A stretch of 64,000 bases of DNA. Source: Setophaga petechia. Lineage: Eukaryota; Chordata; Aves; Passeriformes; Parulidae. The translations under genes and the position numbers were made by a program. The notes under the pieces are model-generated. The model worked only from the letters and a program-made list of their open reading frames with translations. It searched no databases and was not told the origin of the DNA. Location: positions 52,551,844-52,615,843 of the forward strand of contig JANCRA010000003.1 in NCBI GenBank assembly GCA_024362935.1. The letters are read 5' to 3'. Below are positions 41,601 through 50,700 of the stretch, in pieces. Within the stretch, counting starts at the first letter, position 1, and each line of letters begins with the position of its first letter.

Positions 41601-43960
41601 GTGCTGGATATACTTTTGATAATAGTAATTCATACTTTTGATAATAGTTAATTCATACATTTGATAATATTAATTCATACTTTTAATATGAATTACCACT
41701 TTGCACAGGCAAGAATTGTAAAAGAAAGAAAATGCCAAGATGCCAACCTGGATATTCATCAGAATGTACCAGACACTTGGCTCAGGTGGGTTTACACCAA
41801 CAAACCTCCATAAAAGATGAGAGTTATCACTCGAAGGTCAACACAGAAGGTGGTGTTTGATATCACACTTGCTCTGAATTCTGTTTACACACAGGAGAAA
41901 TCAGAGGAACTCTAGGTTCCACACAGTGGCTTCCTCCTGCACATCCAGGAAACTGCCCACAGTTCTACAGTGAGAACAGTAACACCTAGTGCTCAAGCAC
42001 AGTAAAACATTTCACCAGGAGCACAAGGGATACCCAGACCACAGGGAAAATGTGCTCAAGAACACTGAAGTGTATTACAAACCCTCCCCAGCTCCTGTTT
42101 TAAGCGTGGTGATCCATCCTTTTCAAACAGAACCACACTAGTTTTGTGTTTTCTTTTCAGTCTGCCCAATTATAAGTCAAGCAAAGAAAAAGAGCAAAAT
42201 TCATTACATATGGAAAACATTATCTATTCCCCAAAATGACACCTGAGCATCAAAAGCTCTGTTTTACATACAAGTCTCTACACCCTCATTACAAGCAGAG
42301 TCTAGCTCAGCTTCTGACTTCAAAGAGTGCTGGAAGTTTGGAGAAAGGAGGGGCAGAGTACATGGAAATATTCCAGGGCAAAGATGGAAATGTGCATTTC
42401 CAGTTTTATGAGGATGCACAGCTTGTGTTTTAGTGCTACACATCTCTAAACTCTGCCAACTGTTGCTGCTTGAAAGCCCTGACGGTGATAAACAGCAAAA
42501 CCAACAAGACTTAAAATGCAAACCTTTGTCATCCTCCTTCAGGCACACATCACACACTTCAATAATCTGTGCCAAGTCCACATGAAGTCCACCTTCAGCG
42601 TTTTCTTCAGAGATTTCTGCTCCTTTGGATTTCAGGTAAGCTCGCAGTTCTGCAGCCTTAAAAAAGAGAAAGACAACACACAGAAAACAAAACAGTTGTT
42701 TTATGAATAACAAAGTCAAAGCAATTAAATTTCCTACAGATTTTTGTTCTGCCAGATGCTGAACCTGCTGTTTTGCCAGTGACTGAACAGGTCACAGAGC
42801 TGTTTCTCACAGTGTCAATGTGTCACTTAACTGGGTACTGCACTGCAGACCCAATAAGTTTTTATAAGACACTTTCTTAAGAAGTTTTACTCTTTTACTC
42901 CCTCTGCAAACATCAAACATCAAAACCATTTAGTTGCTTGTTCACCAGAAAAGAATAAAGTATAAACAAAGGCACTTTAGACAGAGCAGAATTTTGACTT
43001 CACAACTCCACAAAAGTTTCTAATCTAATTATAGAACGGTTTGGGTTGGAAGGAACCTTAAAGATCATCTTGTTCCACACCTATGCCCTGGGCAAAGAAC
43101 GTTCAACTAAACCAGGTGGAAAGCACCATTCAGCCCAGCCTTATAATGTCAGGAGCTGCCTTACACTGTTAGGACTAAAACCTACACCAAGAAAATACCT
43201 TTCCCTCAGCAACAGGCCTAGTCACTATAATTCAGGGCTTCACCAGCAGAACCATAACCCTTCAGAAACAATCTGAGGCCATACAGCTTTTGGCACTTGT
43301 GACCAGGAGGCTGCTGTGACATTTACATCTCGTTCAGTGTCACCTTGGAACCAGAAGAAATTGCTGTACTGAGGATGTTCCACACCAGCTACTTGACAGA
43401 GCTGTACTAGGCATTATGGCAACTGAAAACCGGGCTGAAGGCTGGTAGCCATGTGTCCATTTCTAGCAAATTTCCAATGTGTACACGCATATATTGTGTA
43501 TACACAAACATAAAGGTACACATACGTACTTCAACGACACTGGCAACAAAGCCAAAGGCATAACAAAGGAGCAGCTCAAAGGAGCCCCCTTCCCGTGCCA
43601 GCAGTACCGAGAATTCCACAAAACTCAAGTAATACCCATATGTGAGCCCGCTTTCTTCTCCTAAATAAAAAGCAGGGCTCAGGAGCGATGAAAACGAAGT
43701 GCCGGAGAGGCGGAATATTAAGAGGGAACTGCAAACACCGCGTTATCTTTCAGCCACTATGTTCAAGTTTCTCTAATCGTCTGCTCGGTCTCTGTAGGGA
43801 ACAGCCCGGAGGAGCTCGCGGCTCGCACGGCGGGGCAGGCCCGGCCCGGGCTGCCGCCCCCGGCACGGCTCGGCCCAGCCCCGCGGCCCGGGGCCCATCG
43901 CTCGGCGGGGACGCTGACCTGATCCTCCTCGGTGATGTCGATGAAGGCCGGGACGCTCAT
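29558..43960 (-). CDS. EIF3M: EIF3M, eukaryotic translation initiation factor 3 subunit M (complete, 11 coding exons)
   Basis: On the minus strand, eleven exons join in phase to 374 codons plus TAA, the length of the vertebrate protein. Exons: 43919-43960, 42524-42656, 41403-41541, 40928-41051, 40392-40486, 35770-35853, 34405-34504, 33907-33988, 30720-30863, 30106-30166 and 29558-29678. eIF3m is one of the PCI-domain subunits of the octameric eIF3 core, which binds the 40S ribosome and helps recruit mRNA in the cytoplasm. The N-terminal half is helical-repeat-like. The PCI domain spans roughly residues 180-340 (family knowledge), covering the segments [23 protein letters not shown] and VEAFVID. 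Every exon border has AG/GT. The sequence is very close to the mammalian protein that I remember, so identity is secure. The 5' end sits in a CpG island and no TATA box is evident. Confidence 0.98.
30106..30166 (-). CDS. EIF3M: EIF3M exon 10
   Basis: 61 nt. It completes Ala-315, reads [19 protein letters not shown] and ends in the first two bases of Ser-335. It covers the end of the winged-helix half of the PCI domain. The acceptor is TTTTTTGCAG and the donor is GTAAGA. Lys, where I recall Arg in mammals, is a conservative change. Confidence 0.96.
30167..30719 (-). other. EIF3M: EIF3M intron 9, 0.55 kb
   Basis: AT-rich; nothing else recognised. Confidence 0.7.
30720..30863 (-). CDS. EIF3M: EIF3M exon 9, PCI domain core
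   Basis: 144 nt, residues 267 (split) to 315 (split). It reads [19 protein letters not shown], then [20 protein letters not shown] and VEAFVID. The [11 protein letters not shown] and VEAFVIDA stretches are the PCI signature region. The acceptor is TTTTCCTCAG and the donor is GTAAGA. Confidence 0.97.
30864..33906 (-). other. EIF3M: EIF3M intron 8, 3.0 kb, with a likely conserved non-coding block
   Basis: No gene recognised. The segment from about 31690 to 32130 differs from the surrounding intron: it is dense in TAATTAG-type and octamer motifs (annotated separately). A second unusual unique stretch lies at about 33005-33480. Confidence 0.65.
31690..32130. promoter_or_regulatory. Candidate conserved non-coding enhancer in EIF3M intron 8
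   Basis: Over about 440 bp there are several homeodomain-type cores (TTAATTAGC, GTAATTATGATG, CTAATTAGC, ATTAGCACAC, TGATTAAC), a perfect octamer ATGCAAAT at 31979-31986, and no low-complexity or transposon sequence. Such motif density in unique sequence, inside an intron of a housekeeping gene near WT1, is typical of developmental enhancers that act on a neighbour. That it is conserved or active is inference. Confidence 0.45.
33907..33988 (-). CDS. EIF3M: EIF3M exon 8
   Basis: 82 nt, residues 240-267 (last codon split after one base). It reads [20 protein letters not shown] then KDFIDSL. The minus-strand acceptor is CCATCTTCTAG and the donor is GTAAGT. This is the helical part of the PCI domain. 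Confidence 0.97.
33989..34404 (-). other. EIF3M: EIF3M intron 7, 0.4 kb
   Basis: Short intron; nothing else recognised. Confidence 0.7.
34405..34504 (-). CDS. EIF3M: EIF3M exon 7
   Basis: 100 nt, residues 206 (split) to 239. It reads [20 protein letters not shown] then [13 protein letters not shown]. The acceptor is TTCTCCTCAG and the donor is GTAAGT. The segment is the beginning of the PCI domain and is almost unchanged among vertebrates (memory). Confidence 0.97.
34505..35769 (-). other. EIF3M: EIF3M intron 6, 1.3 kb
   Basis: Unique sequence. The stretch 34900-35110 is locally GC-richer, but neither strand gives a recognisable protein. Confidence 0.65.
35770..35853 (-). CDS. EIF3M: EIF3M exon 6
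   Basis: 84 nt, residues 178 (split) to 206 (split). It reads [20 protein letters not shown] then QARVDAH. The acceptor is TCCTAATAG, preceded on the minus strand by a long T tract (poly-A on +). The donor is GTAAGA. Confidence 0.97.
37660..37752. repeat. ATTCT pentanucleotide microsatellite
   Basis: About twelve near-perfect TATTC units occupy 37683-37741, with one C variant near the right end. On both sides sits a copy of a TTCAAA(T/C)ATGGCAGC flank, so a larger unit has been duplicated around the array. In humans, expansion of the same ATTCT motif in an ATXN10 intron causes SCA10; no such claim is made here. Confidence 0.95.
38384..38431 (+). repeat. Perfect 24-bp tandem duplication
   Basis: Two adjacent identical copies of a unit beginning AGTCTAATTAGCTACAG. 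Each contains a TAATTAG homeodomain-type core. Confidence 0.95.
40392..40486 (-). CDS. EIF3M: EIF3M exon 5
   Basis: 95 nt, residues 147-178 (split). It reads [20 protein letters not shown] then [11 protein letters not shown]. The acceptor is TTCTGCCTAG and the donor is GTATAA, slightly off consensus. Confidence 0.97.
40487..40927 (-). other. EIF3M: EIF3M intron 4, with a CR1 fragment
   Basis: Most of this 441-bp intron is a CR1 LINE piece (annotated separately), inserted between exons 4 and 5. Confidence 0.75.
40620..40880 (-). mobile_element. CR1 LINE fragment
   Basis: The + strand reads CTTGTCCTGTCACTATTTGC, then GGAGCCTTCTCTTCTCCAGG, CTGGACAATCCCAATGCTCTC and CAGGAGAGGTGTTGCATCTC. This is the antisense of the familiar bird CR1 3' region. 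It is therefore a 5'-truncated element lying on the minus strand, the same strand as EIF3M, and old judging by its divergence. Confidence 0.85.
40928..41051 (-). CDS. EIF3M: EIF3M exon 4
   Basis: 124 nt, residues 105 (split) to 146. It reads [20 protein letters not shown] then [20 protein letters not shown] and Q. The acceptor is GTGCTTTAG and the donor is GTAATT. This is helical repeat sequence before the PCI domain. Confidence 0.97.
41052..41402 (-). other. EIF3M: EIF3M intron 3, 0.35 kb
   Basis: Short intron; nothing else recognised. Confidence 0.7.
41403..41541 (-). CDS. EIF3M: EIF3M exon 3
   Basis: 139 nt, residues 59 (split) to 105 (split). It reads [20 protein letters not shown] then [20 protein letters not shown] and SLRLQ. 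The acceptor is TTTATGCAG and the donor is GTAAGT. Confidence 0.97.
41542..42523 (-). other. EIF3M: EIF3M intron 2, 1.0 kb
   Basis: Contains a short degenerate tandem repeat (unit about 23 bp, ACTTTTGATAATAGTAATTC type) at 41610-41690; otherwise unique sequence. Confidence 0.7.
41610..41690. repeat. Degenerate tandem repeat, unit about 22-25 bp
   Basis: Three to four copies of a unit resembling ATACTTTTGATAATAGTAATTC, differing by point changes and small indels. Confidence 0.85.
42524..42656 (-). CDS. EIF3M: EIF3M exon 2
   Basis: 133 nt, residues 15-59 (split). It reads [20 protein letters not shown] then [20 protein letters not shown] and EDDK. The acceptor is TTTTTTAAG. The donor is AAAG|GTTTGC, an unusually weak 5' splice site, but phase and the protein on both sides require it. 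Confidence 0.96.
42657..43918 (-). other. EIF3M: EIF3M intron 1, 1.26 kb
   Basis: Contains a CR1 3' end at about 43030-43141. The right end (from about 43780) belongs to the CpG island. Confidence 0.7.
43030..43141 (-). mobile_element. CR1 LINE 3' end fragment
   Basis: The + strand reads GAACGGTTTGGGTTGGAAGG, then AACCTTAAAGATCATCTTGT, the antisense of the bird CR1 3' terminus. It decays rightwards after a CATTCAGCCCAGCC string and may continue in degraded form to about 43330. The element is on the minus strand. Confidence 0.85.
43919..43960 (-). CDS. EIF3M: EIF3M exon 1 coding part, start codon
   Basis: 14 codons, [14 protein letters not shown], the invariant eIF3m N-terminus. The ATG (CAT at 43958-43960 on +) has G at -3 and A at +4, a good Kozak context. 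The frame stays open upstream for over 100 codons through GC-rich repeats, but this ATG is chosen because the protein then has the exact family length. The donor is GTCAGC. Confidence 0.97.
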
Positions 43961-44224
43961 GGCTCCGAGCACGCCGCGCTCCGGAAAGGCGGAGCGGCTT
44001 CCGCCACCGCGCCAGGCCGCGCCGCTTCCGCTTCCCGCGCCGGGCGGGCGGGCCCCGCGCTCCGACCGCCCTGTGCCCGACTCGGCACGGCCCTGCCCGG
44101 ACCGCTCCGCCCTGTGCCCGACTCGGCCCTGCCCCTGCCCGGACCGCTCCTCCCTGCTCGGCGCGGCCCTGTCCGGCGCGGCCCTGCTCGGCACGCCCTG
44201 CCCGCCTCGGCCCTGCCCGGACCG

Positions 44225-44311
44225 CTCCGCCCTGCCCGGCGCGGCCCTGCCCGCTCCGCCCTGCCCGGCGCGGCCCTGCCCGCTCCGCCCTGCCCGGCGC
44301 GGCCCTGCCCG
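44225..44311. repeat. 29-bp GC minisatellite, three perfect copies, in the EIF3M CpG island
   Basis: The unit starts CTCCGCCCTGCCCGGCGCGG and is 29 bp long. Three copies (44225, 44254, 44283) are identical. Degenerate relatives (CCCTGTGCCCGACTCGG, CCCTGCTCGGC) extend left to about 44075. On the minus strand each unit holds four GGG runs, so G-quadruplexes are possible. Confidence 0.95.
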
Positions 44312-44420
44312 CTCCGCCGGCCTCTCCCACCGCCGGGCGGGACCCTGGAACCGCCTGGGCTCGGCCGCTTCACCGACCCCCCTCACACGCCTCACACTCC
44401 CAGCTTCCTCTCTCCCCGTT

Positions 44421-45915
44421 TAAAACCCCAAGTGTTTCTTGCCTACTACTTTTCTTCGGTAACAGCCTTGTAGGTGTGTCGGCGGTGAAACGCGGTGGCA
44501 GTAAGGGCAGCGGCTCCCCAGCGGGGCCTGGCACCTTTTCTTTACTCGAATTGAACAAGCGAAGAGCCCTCACTCGGTGTCAGCGGTGTGTTCCGCGTGT
44601 TTTCTGCTCGAGAAGTTTCCTGATCAGCTCTGGCAGGAACTCAGGGTGACTTCCCAAGTGATCAAAACCTGAAATGAAAGCCAAGAAAATCATAGAATAG
44701 CTAAGGTTGAAAATACCTCTAAAGTCACCCTGTCCAGCCAGTAACACAGTTAGTAAAGGCTGCTGTACACAAACCCTATATTATAAGCCTGACCAAATCA
44801 CTGAACTCATTTATTGAGTCTAATACCTAGAGTAGGGTTTTTGACACTGGGTTTTGAGTCTCCACAGCACTGAGCACAATGAAACTGATAAAGGCCCACG
44901 CTGCCTTTATTAAATGTTATGACTCTGCTCAGTTTTAATCATCCACATGCTTGTGTAACTTTTAAATAATGCTTCAACTTTCAATTTTCCCATCATATGA
45001 ATCCTGCCTAATTACTTATTCTACTTTGGGCAGTATTTTTAAAATATTATCCCTACTGTAGCTGATTAATTATCTTTTAACCAGGATATTTTAATACTGG
45101 CTGATTGATAGTCTTACCAGTATTTGTATTTTAGAGGTCAGCATCCTGAAAGTTATGGGCAGATAGAGGGATAGGGCTCTCCATAGTGTGCCTGGTCTCG
45201 AAGGGGATCTGATTTTTAGAGAATGAGTGTTTCAACGTTTTTAAAGTGTAGGTGACTTTCCTCTAGTACTGCTTAACACAGTGCTGTGACACTAAAGGTG
45301 ACTGGGATCCATCACCCTGAGGGATAGGGCTACATCATGCATTAGATTTTCACACATCTTTAGGACGCATTTCAGGAGCCAAAGCACATGCCTGTTGCCA
45401 ATTTCCATTCTGGAATATCCTGCATGCCTGCAAACTGCAATGAGTGTCCTATAGATCCCATGCTGTGTCTGAAATAAATTCCTCTGCAAATGCCTGGGCT
45501 ACCTCAGGGTATGTAAATGACCCAAGTCACAGGGAACTCCCAACCTCAGTGTCTTTTTCTATTTAGGCAGTGAAGGTTTGTCATGTATTATTCTGAATAT
45601 GCGAAAATAAAATAAAATAACTGTGCATCACATTGAGGAGACAGGACACAACTCCAAAGAGCTCTGCTGAAATATCCACATATGGTCTGTTGCATGATAC
45701 TTTATTTGTCCCAGAAGAATTCAGATGATCGATGATGGCTGGGGTTTGAACTTGTGCATCAGGAAGGCCACTTTGAATACAAAGGGGGCAGTCTGTGTTT
45801 TGTGAAACTACCGATGCAAAGAGGCTGGAGGAACGGCTTTCTATGCCATTGGAATGATGGCATTCCTGTGGAAACGAGCCCTGTCTGCAGTTCGTGAAGG
45901 CAGTTCAGAAACGGG
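44421..45915. other. Intergenic sequence right of EIF3M
   Basis: The first 200 bases are a moderately GC-rich shoulder of the island. A CR1 relic lies at 44690-44820. The rest is unique sequence in which I find no gene. AAAATAAAATAAAAT at about 45603-45620 is a short simple repeat. Confidence 0.65.
44690..44820 (-). mobile_element. CR1 LINE 3' end relic
   Basis: The + strand reads ATCATAGAATAGCTAAGGTTG, then CCTCTAAAGTCACCCTGTCC, antisense to a CR1 3' end and its ATTCTATGAT tail. It is more diverged than the copy at 43030. Confidence 0.75.
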
Positions 45916-45917
45916 GC

Positions 45918-46032
45918 TTATATATATATATATATATAATTATTATTATTAATATCATGTAATATAATATATGTTATGTTATTATTTAATATATAACCCT
46001 GATGGAGTTAAGGCAGGGGAGCCAGAGGTGAG

Positions 46033-46063
<31 letters not shown>

Positions 46064-46631
46064 TAATATAGAATAAATATTACATATTATATATAAAATA
46101 TATAATATACAATACATATTATAAATATATAATATTATGTATATATATATAAATAATTTTAAAATATATATATATGTATGTATGTATATTATATTAGATA
46201 TAACCCTGATGGGGTTAAAGCAGGGGAGCCAGAGGTGCGCATATATATATACAAAATATATTATATAGAATAAATATTACATATTATATATAAAATATAT
46301 AATATATAATACATATTATAAAAATAGAATATGTTATATATATATATATATAAAAAAATTAAATATATATATATATGTATGTATGTATATTATATTAGAT
46401 ATAACCCTGATGGGGTTAAAGCAGGGGAGCCAGAGGTGTGCATATATATATATACACATACAAAATACATTATATAGAATAAATATTACATATTATATAT
46501 AAAATATATAATATATAATACATATTATAAATATATAATATGTTATGTATATTATATATAAATATATATAAATAATTTAAAAATATATATGTGTATATAT
46601 ATATGTATATGTATGTATATTATATTAGCTA
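45918..46631. repeat. AT-rich long-unit tandem array (period about 200-230 bp)
   Basis: A 38-bp block, TAACCCTGATGGGGTTAAAG followed by CAGGGGAGCCAGAGGTG, recurs at 45994, 46201, 46402 and (in diverged form) 46632, giving spacings of 207, 201 and 230 bp. Between the blocks lies TATATA/AATATAT sequence with matching order (TATAGAATAAATATTACATA and so on). The last block runs directly into the GC-rich island at 46632. Confidence 0.92.
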
Positions 46632-46830
46632 TAACCCTGATGGGGTTGAAGCAGGGCAGCCGGAGGTGCCTGCGGAGGCTGCCCGGAGCGGAGCTCCCAG
46701 TGCCGGCAGCGAGGGCTGCGAGCTCAGCGACGCCCCGGAGCCGGAGCCAGGGGAGGTCAGCGCAGCTGCCCGGCTGTGCGAGGCTCTGTGTGTGTCTGTA
46801 CAACACGGGCAAGGTCTCGCCACCCGAGCA
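46632..46830. other. Small GC/CpG-rich island of unknown role
   Basis: About 200 bp of CpG-containing GC-rich sequence between two AT-rich arrays. It starts with the same TAACCCTGATGGGGTT block as the array on its left, which suggests the array grew by duplicating the island's edge. Both strands are partly open, but no protein family is recognisable. It could be the promoter or first exon of a non-coding RNA, or just an isolated GC patch. Confidence 0.5.
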
Positions 46831-47185
46831 AGACTTAAGTGCTGGAGGAAAAAGAGGAATTTTGGCCGGTACCCACTGTAAATTGTTTTGTTTTGTTTCT
46901 GTAGGCAAAGCAGAGGGAGAGGTGGAGTCTGAAGAAGTGACGTTCTGTCCTGTGTGCTTTGCACGTGGTGACTGAAGAAAACAAAGTGCTTCAGGTGGCA
47001 CATCTTAAAAAGCAGGTTTTTTTAATGGAGGCTCTTAGAAACCAGCAGTCAGCTTTTGAAAATAAAGGGTTTTGCGTTAGACTCTAGAAGCTCATCCCCT
47101 TTTGTAAAGGCATTGGTGAAAAAAGTCTTCTCCGATACAGAAAGGAAGTGTGATGGCAGAATGATTCCTCTTCAGAATCCCTCTT
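46831..47185. other. Spacer between GC island and TTTA array
   Basis: Ordinary sequence. A good 3' splice-like string (TTTTGTTTTGTTTCTGTAG) ends at about 46904, but I cannot connect it to a gene. Confidence 0.5.
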
Positions 47186-47712
47186 ATTTATCATTTATTT
47201 ATTTAATTATTTATTGCGAATTTATAGTTTATTTAGTCATTATTTATGTGTTGTTTGTTGTTTATTTGTTTAATTATGTACATATTTATGTACATATTGT
47301 ATGTTTATATTTATTTATTATGCATTTATAGTTTATTTCGTCGTTATTTAGTGTTGTTTATTTGTGGCTTATTTATTTATCTATGTGTGTATATGTTCAT
47401 TTATATGTTTATATGGTTTATATTTATTTATTCATTATGCATTTATAGTATATTTAGTCATTATTTACGTGTTGTTTGTTGCTTATTTATTTAATTATGT
47501 GTATATTTATTTATATACTTATACGTTTTTTTTTCTTTGTTATGCATTTATAGTTTATTTGTCATAATTTACGTGTTGCTTGTTTGTTGCTTGTTTATTT
47601 AATTATGTATATATTTATTTATATATTTATATGCTTTATATTTATTTATTATGCATTTATAGTTTATTTAGGCATTATTTATGTGTTGTTCGTTGTTTAT
47701 TAATGAACTAAC

Positions 47713-47767
<55 letters not shown>

Positions 47768-47770
47768 CCG
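47186..47770. repeat. TTTA-rich minisatellite with about 110-bp higher-order units, ending in pure (ATTT)n
   Basis: A unit containing TATGCATTTATAGTTTATTT, then a TCATTATTTATGTGTTGTTTG-like part, appears five times (starting near 47209, 47318, 47432, 47540 and 47650). It is followed by about 14 perfect TTTA tetranucleotides up to about 47767. The open frames through it are artefacts of composition. Confidence 0.93.
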
Positions 47771-50700
47771 CCAGATTTGTGCTCAGTGCCCTCTGGAGGT
47801 CTCGGACACGCAGTGACCCGAGCGAGTCCCGGCTGTGCCTGAGCTCTTCAGGATCCTTGCTTCAAAGGTTCTCCTCCTTCCTTTTTTTTTTCTCCTTTGG
47901 GAGAGATATTCTAGCCGACCTAAACACAGTTAAATCAGCTTTTAGTTGGAGTCAGAATTACGGCAGATGAGTTACTCAGAAAAGGTAAAAAATAATTTCA
48001 AACTTCATCCGAATCGCCAGACGGCCAAACTAAATCTGTTTCATATTTAGGAGCTTTGATTAGCTTTATCAAGGTATCGAAGTGTGTTTCCTGTTTATGT
48101 TTCTGTTTTCTCCCTAGTTCTCGTTGGGGCTAAAGGGAAAAATAATGCTAAAATACCCCTGGAGCCTCTTCTTGCAAGATATATCAGAGATCTCAGGGGA
48201 AACCTGTTATCCTTATTCTTCCAGCCAAGTGCTGTAGCCAGAGGAACTCTGGATAACTTCAGTAACTATAGTAACTTTTGGGTGCTCATCTGGTTTTCTT
48301 GTAATCTGTAAATTCTCCACTTTTGTCCACTTATTCCCCTTAGTGTAGCAGTTAAATAGCTGCAGTTCCCTGACCAGCATGCTATCTTCGTTCAAGATAT
48401 GTATGAAAAATTCAGACTTGAAGAAGCAAAATTCAGTATTGCATTATTATTAATAATATTGAGTTCTGACATGGAGTTTTGCCTCTGAAGAGCATTTAGA
48501 AATGGGTAGTTTTTTTGTCTCTTGATACACTTATTTTGCTGCTAGTGTAGCAGGTGTTTTTCTTAACCATTTTTAAGGAGAAATCCTAAGTTTAGAGGAA
48601 ATGAGCACTCAATTATTTAAATTTCCTGAGATTAGAGGAAGAACACTTTGCCAAACAATGCCTCTTCACTTCAAAACCTCTCCCCATAAATTATGTTAGG
48701 GGATCTTATTAAAAGTCTTTAAAAATTTCCTATTAAAAATGGTTGATTGCAGTCCAGACCATCACAGCTTTTGTGCTTTCAGTGAAATACCACAGCTGTC
48801 GCAAAGAAATATATTGTGAGACAAAAGGTTTTGTTTCCTTAGTCATAAATTATTTTTGTGATATCTGAAGTAAGATAAAACTTTCACTTATGTTTGAGTG
48901 AAGGAAGATTCCAGTGATAACTTGTTTAAAATCTATAAAAAGAATATAAGAATGTAGATCTAGATAGCAAATTAGAATCAGACTTCCTTTTTGTTTGAGG
49001 AAAGCAATTATTTCTGAAGTCAGTGAAGATTATAACCATGGATAATAGCATAACTTTGCAAAGCACTGTGCCTTTATCTCAGTAGAACCTGAAGTTTAGG
49101 CTTTCAAGTCTGACCTTTGAGAACTCTACAACAGAAACCTTTAGTGTTGGGCAGTTTTTGAACCAAAGTTAAACAATAAGAAGTAGTCTGTTTACTAATT
49201 GTACTATATTATATTATGCTATAATACATTACATTACAATAAAACAAATAAACAGACCTCTTTTTATACTTAAGAAAGCATTAAAAAAATCAGATTTGAC
49301 CATATTTGTTTTTCTATTAGCAAATGAGTTTTTTGCTCTGAGATTCTGCAGGCACCTACAGGGAACAGGCTGTGAAGTATTTGCTGTCAGGGCTGAATTC
49401 TGTGTTCACCCAGTCGGGGAGTAGAAGCATATTGCAGGTATGACCTGTGAAAGTAATGACAATATGAAATTGCAACATGTATGCTAAAAATCATTTGTCC
49501 AAATATTTTGCCAAGTAAATTTGAACAAAAGATATATTAGGATATTCACAATTTGCTCATCCATCATTGTTTTATGGATAAAGGTCAAATTTCTCAGCCT
49601 CCTCCCCTGCTCGTTATAGAGATTACTGAATAAAGAAATACAGGACAGGTGCTAGAACTCAAAATTGGAGACATTTTAGGTTACATATGGGAAAAATCAA
49701 TGTGCTTATTCTAACTATCAATAACAATAATAACTAAGCCAGTTCTCCTTACCCAGTGCCATCTCAAGGGTTTAGTGGAGTTTGTTTATTTGTGTATTTA
49801 AATCAGGAGTGTACAAAACAGAAATGCAAGATGGCCTTTTCTTCTGTTGTGCTAAGAGAAGTGGAGTACACAGCCTTGATCCTTTAGTAAGATTCATTAC
49901 TGTGACCCCCTACTTTTTTCCTTCTGAATGATTTTTCTTATAAATCAAAATTCATTTTCATATTGCTTATTTCATGTGCTGTGCCTTCTTTGGGTCAAAC
50001 TTAGATTGGAAGAACTATCAAGATAAATAGAAATCAAAACAATCAGCACTTGGGAATGATTTTCTTTCTGAGAGTGAAGGAATTTATTCTATATCCCACA
50101 TACCTGGGGCAGGGACAGCTATTTGTGGAATCAGGAGTTGTGTGGATGAGATGCTTGGAGCACACAATTCCATACTGCTCCAGCCATTGCCAGAGGATGT
50201 GTGGGGCACGTGGGGGTCAGGGGGGAGCACCTAAAATCTCTGTACCCTTGTAGGGTCTAGCTCTGTGTCCTCACTCATGCTGAATGGCCTTTTCCAAGTA
50301 ATCCCACTGATGTCAAAGAGACTTTTCTGTAATAAAATGCTGTCTGACAAGAATATGGATATCAGAATCTGGCCCTGCTTGTACTAATTCCATTTTAATG
50401 AATACTTAAATGGAATTGTTATTAAAAAAGTCTATTTCCTAATATTCAATAAATCAAAACTATAAAATCAGCTTGCCAGTTGTTGCCACTCTAGTCAAAG
50501 CCATTTTCTCTCGTATTGAAAATAATGGTACATACTGTCTCCATTCAGGAGGGATTAATTGTAATACTTTTATCTGTTTCATAAGATTTATTTCTAATAA
50601 TGAAGAGCAGAGAAAAGTAGGGGAGCTTTAAACTTTTATTGTTTGTATTAAAGAACCATATATTCATGAGATGTTCCACAAACACAGAATTCATTTAACA

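Larger units (their letters stand above)
43780..44420 (-). promoter_or_regulatory. EIF3M: CpG-island promoter of EIF3M
   Basis: CpG density and GC content jump sharply here against an AT-rich background, and the island covers the EIF3M start codon. No TATA box is visible. GGAA/TTCC cores that fit ETS factors occur within about 80 bases upstream of the ATG (TTTCCGGAG, GGCGGAAGCC, AGCGGAAGCGG on the minus strand), as is usual for translation-factor genes. The transcription start is probably within 100 bases upstream of the ATG; it cannot be fixed from sequence. Confidence 0.85.

Noticed and set aside
42264..42719. 151-codon minus-strand frame overlapping EIF3M exon 2
   Set aside because: Only the exon 2 part (AAELRAYLK...EDDK) is real; the remainder is intron read-through on both sides.
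43688..44473. Several overlapping long open frames on both strands (up to 261 codons), Pro/Arg/Ala or Gly/Arg-rich
   Set aside because: GC-rich CpG-island and minisatellite sequence is open in many frames at once. The only real coding part is the 14-codon EIF3M exon 1.
46552..47001. Open frames on both strands across the GC-rich island (up to 149 codons)
   Set aside because: Composition-driven, with starts inside the TATATA array and no recognisable domain.
47056..47567. Tyr/Ile/Phe-rich frames resembling membrane proteins
   Set aside because: These are translations of a TTTA-rich minisatellite; hydrophobicity comes from the repeat, not from a gene.
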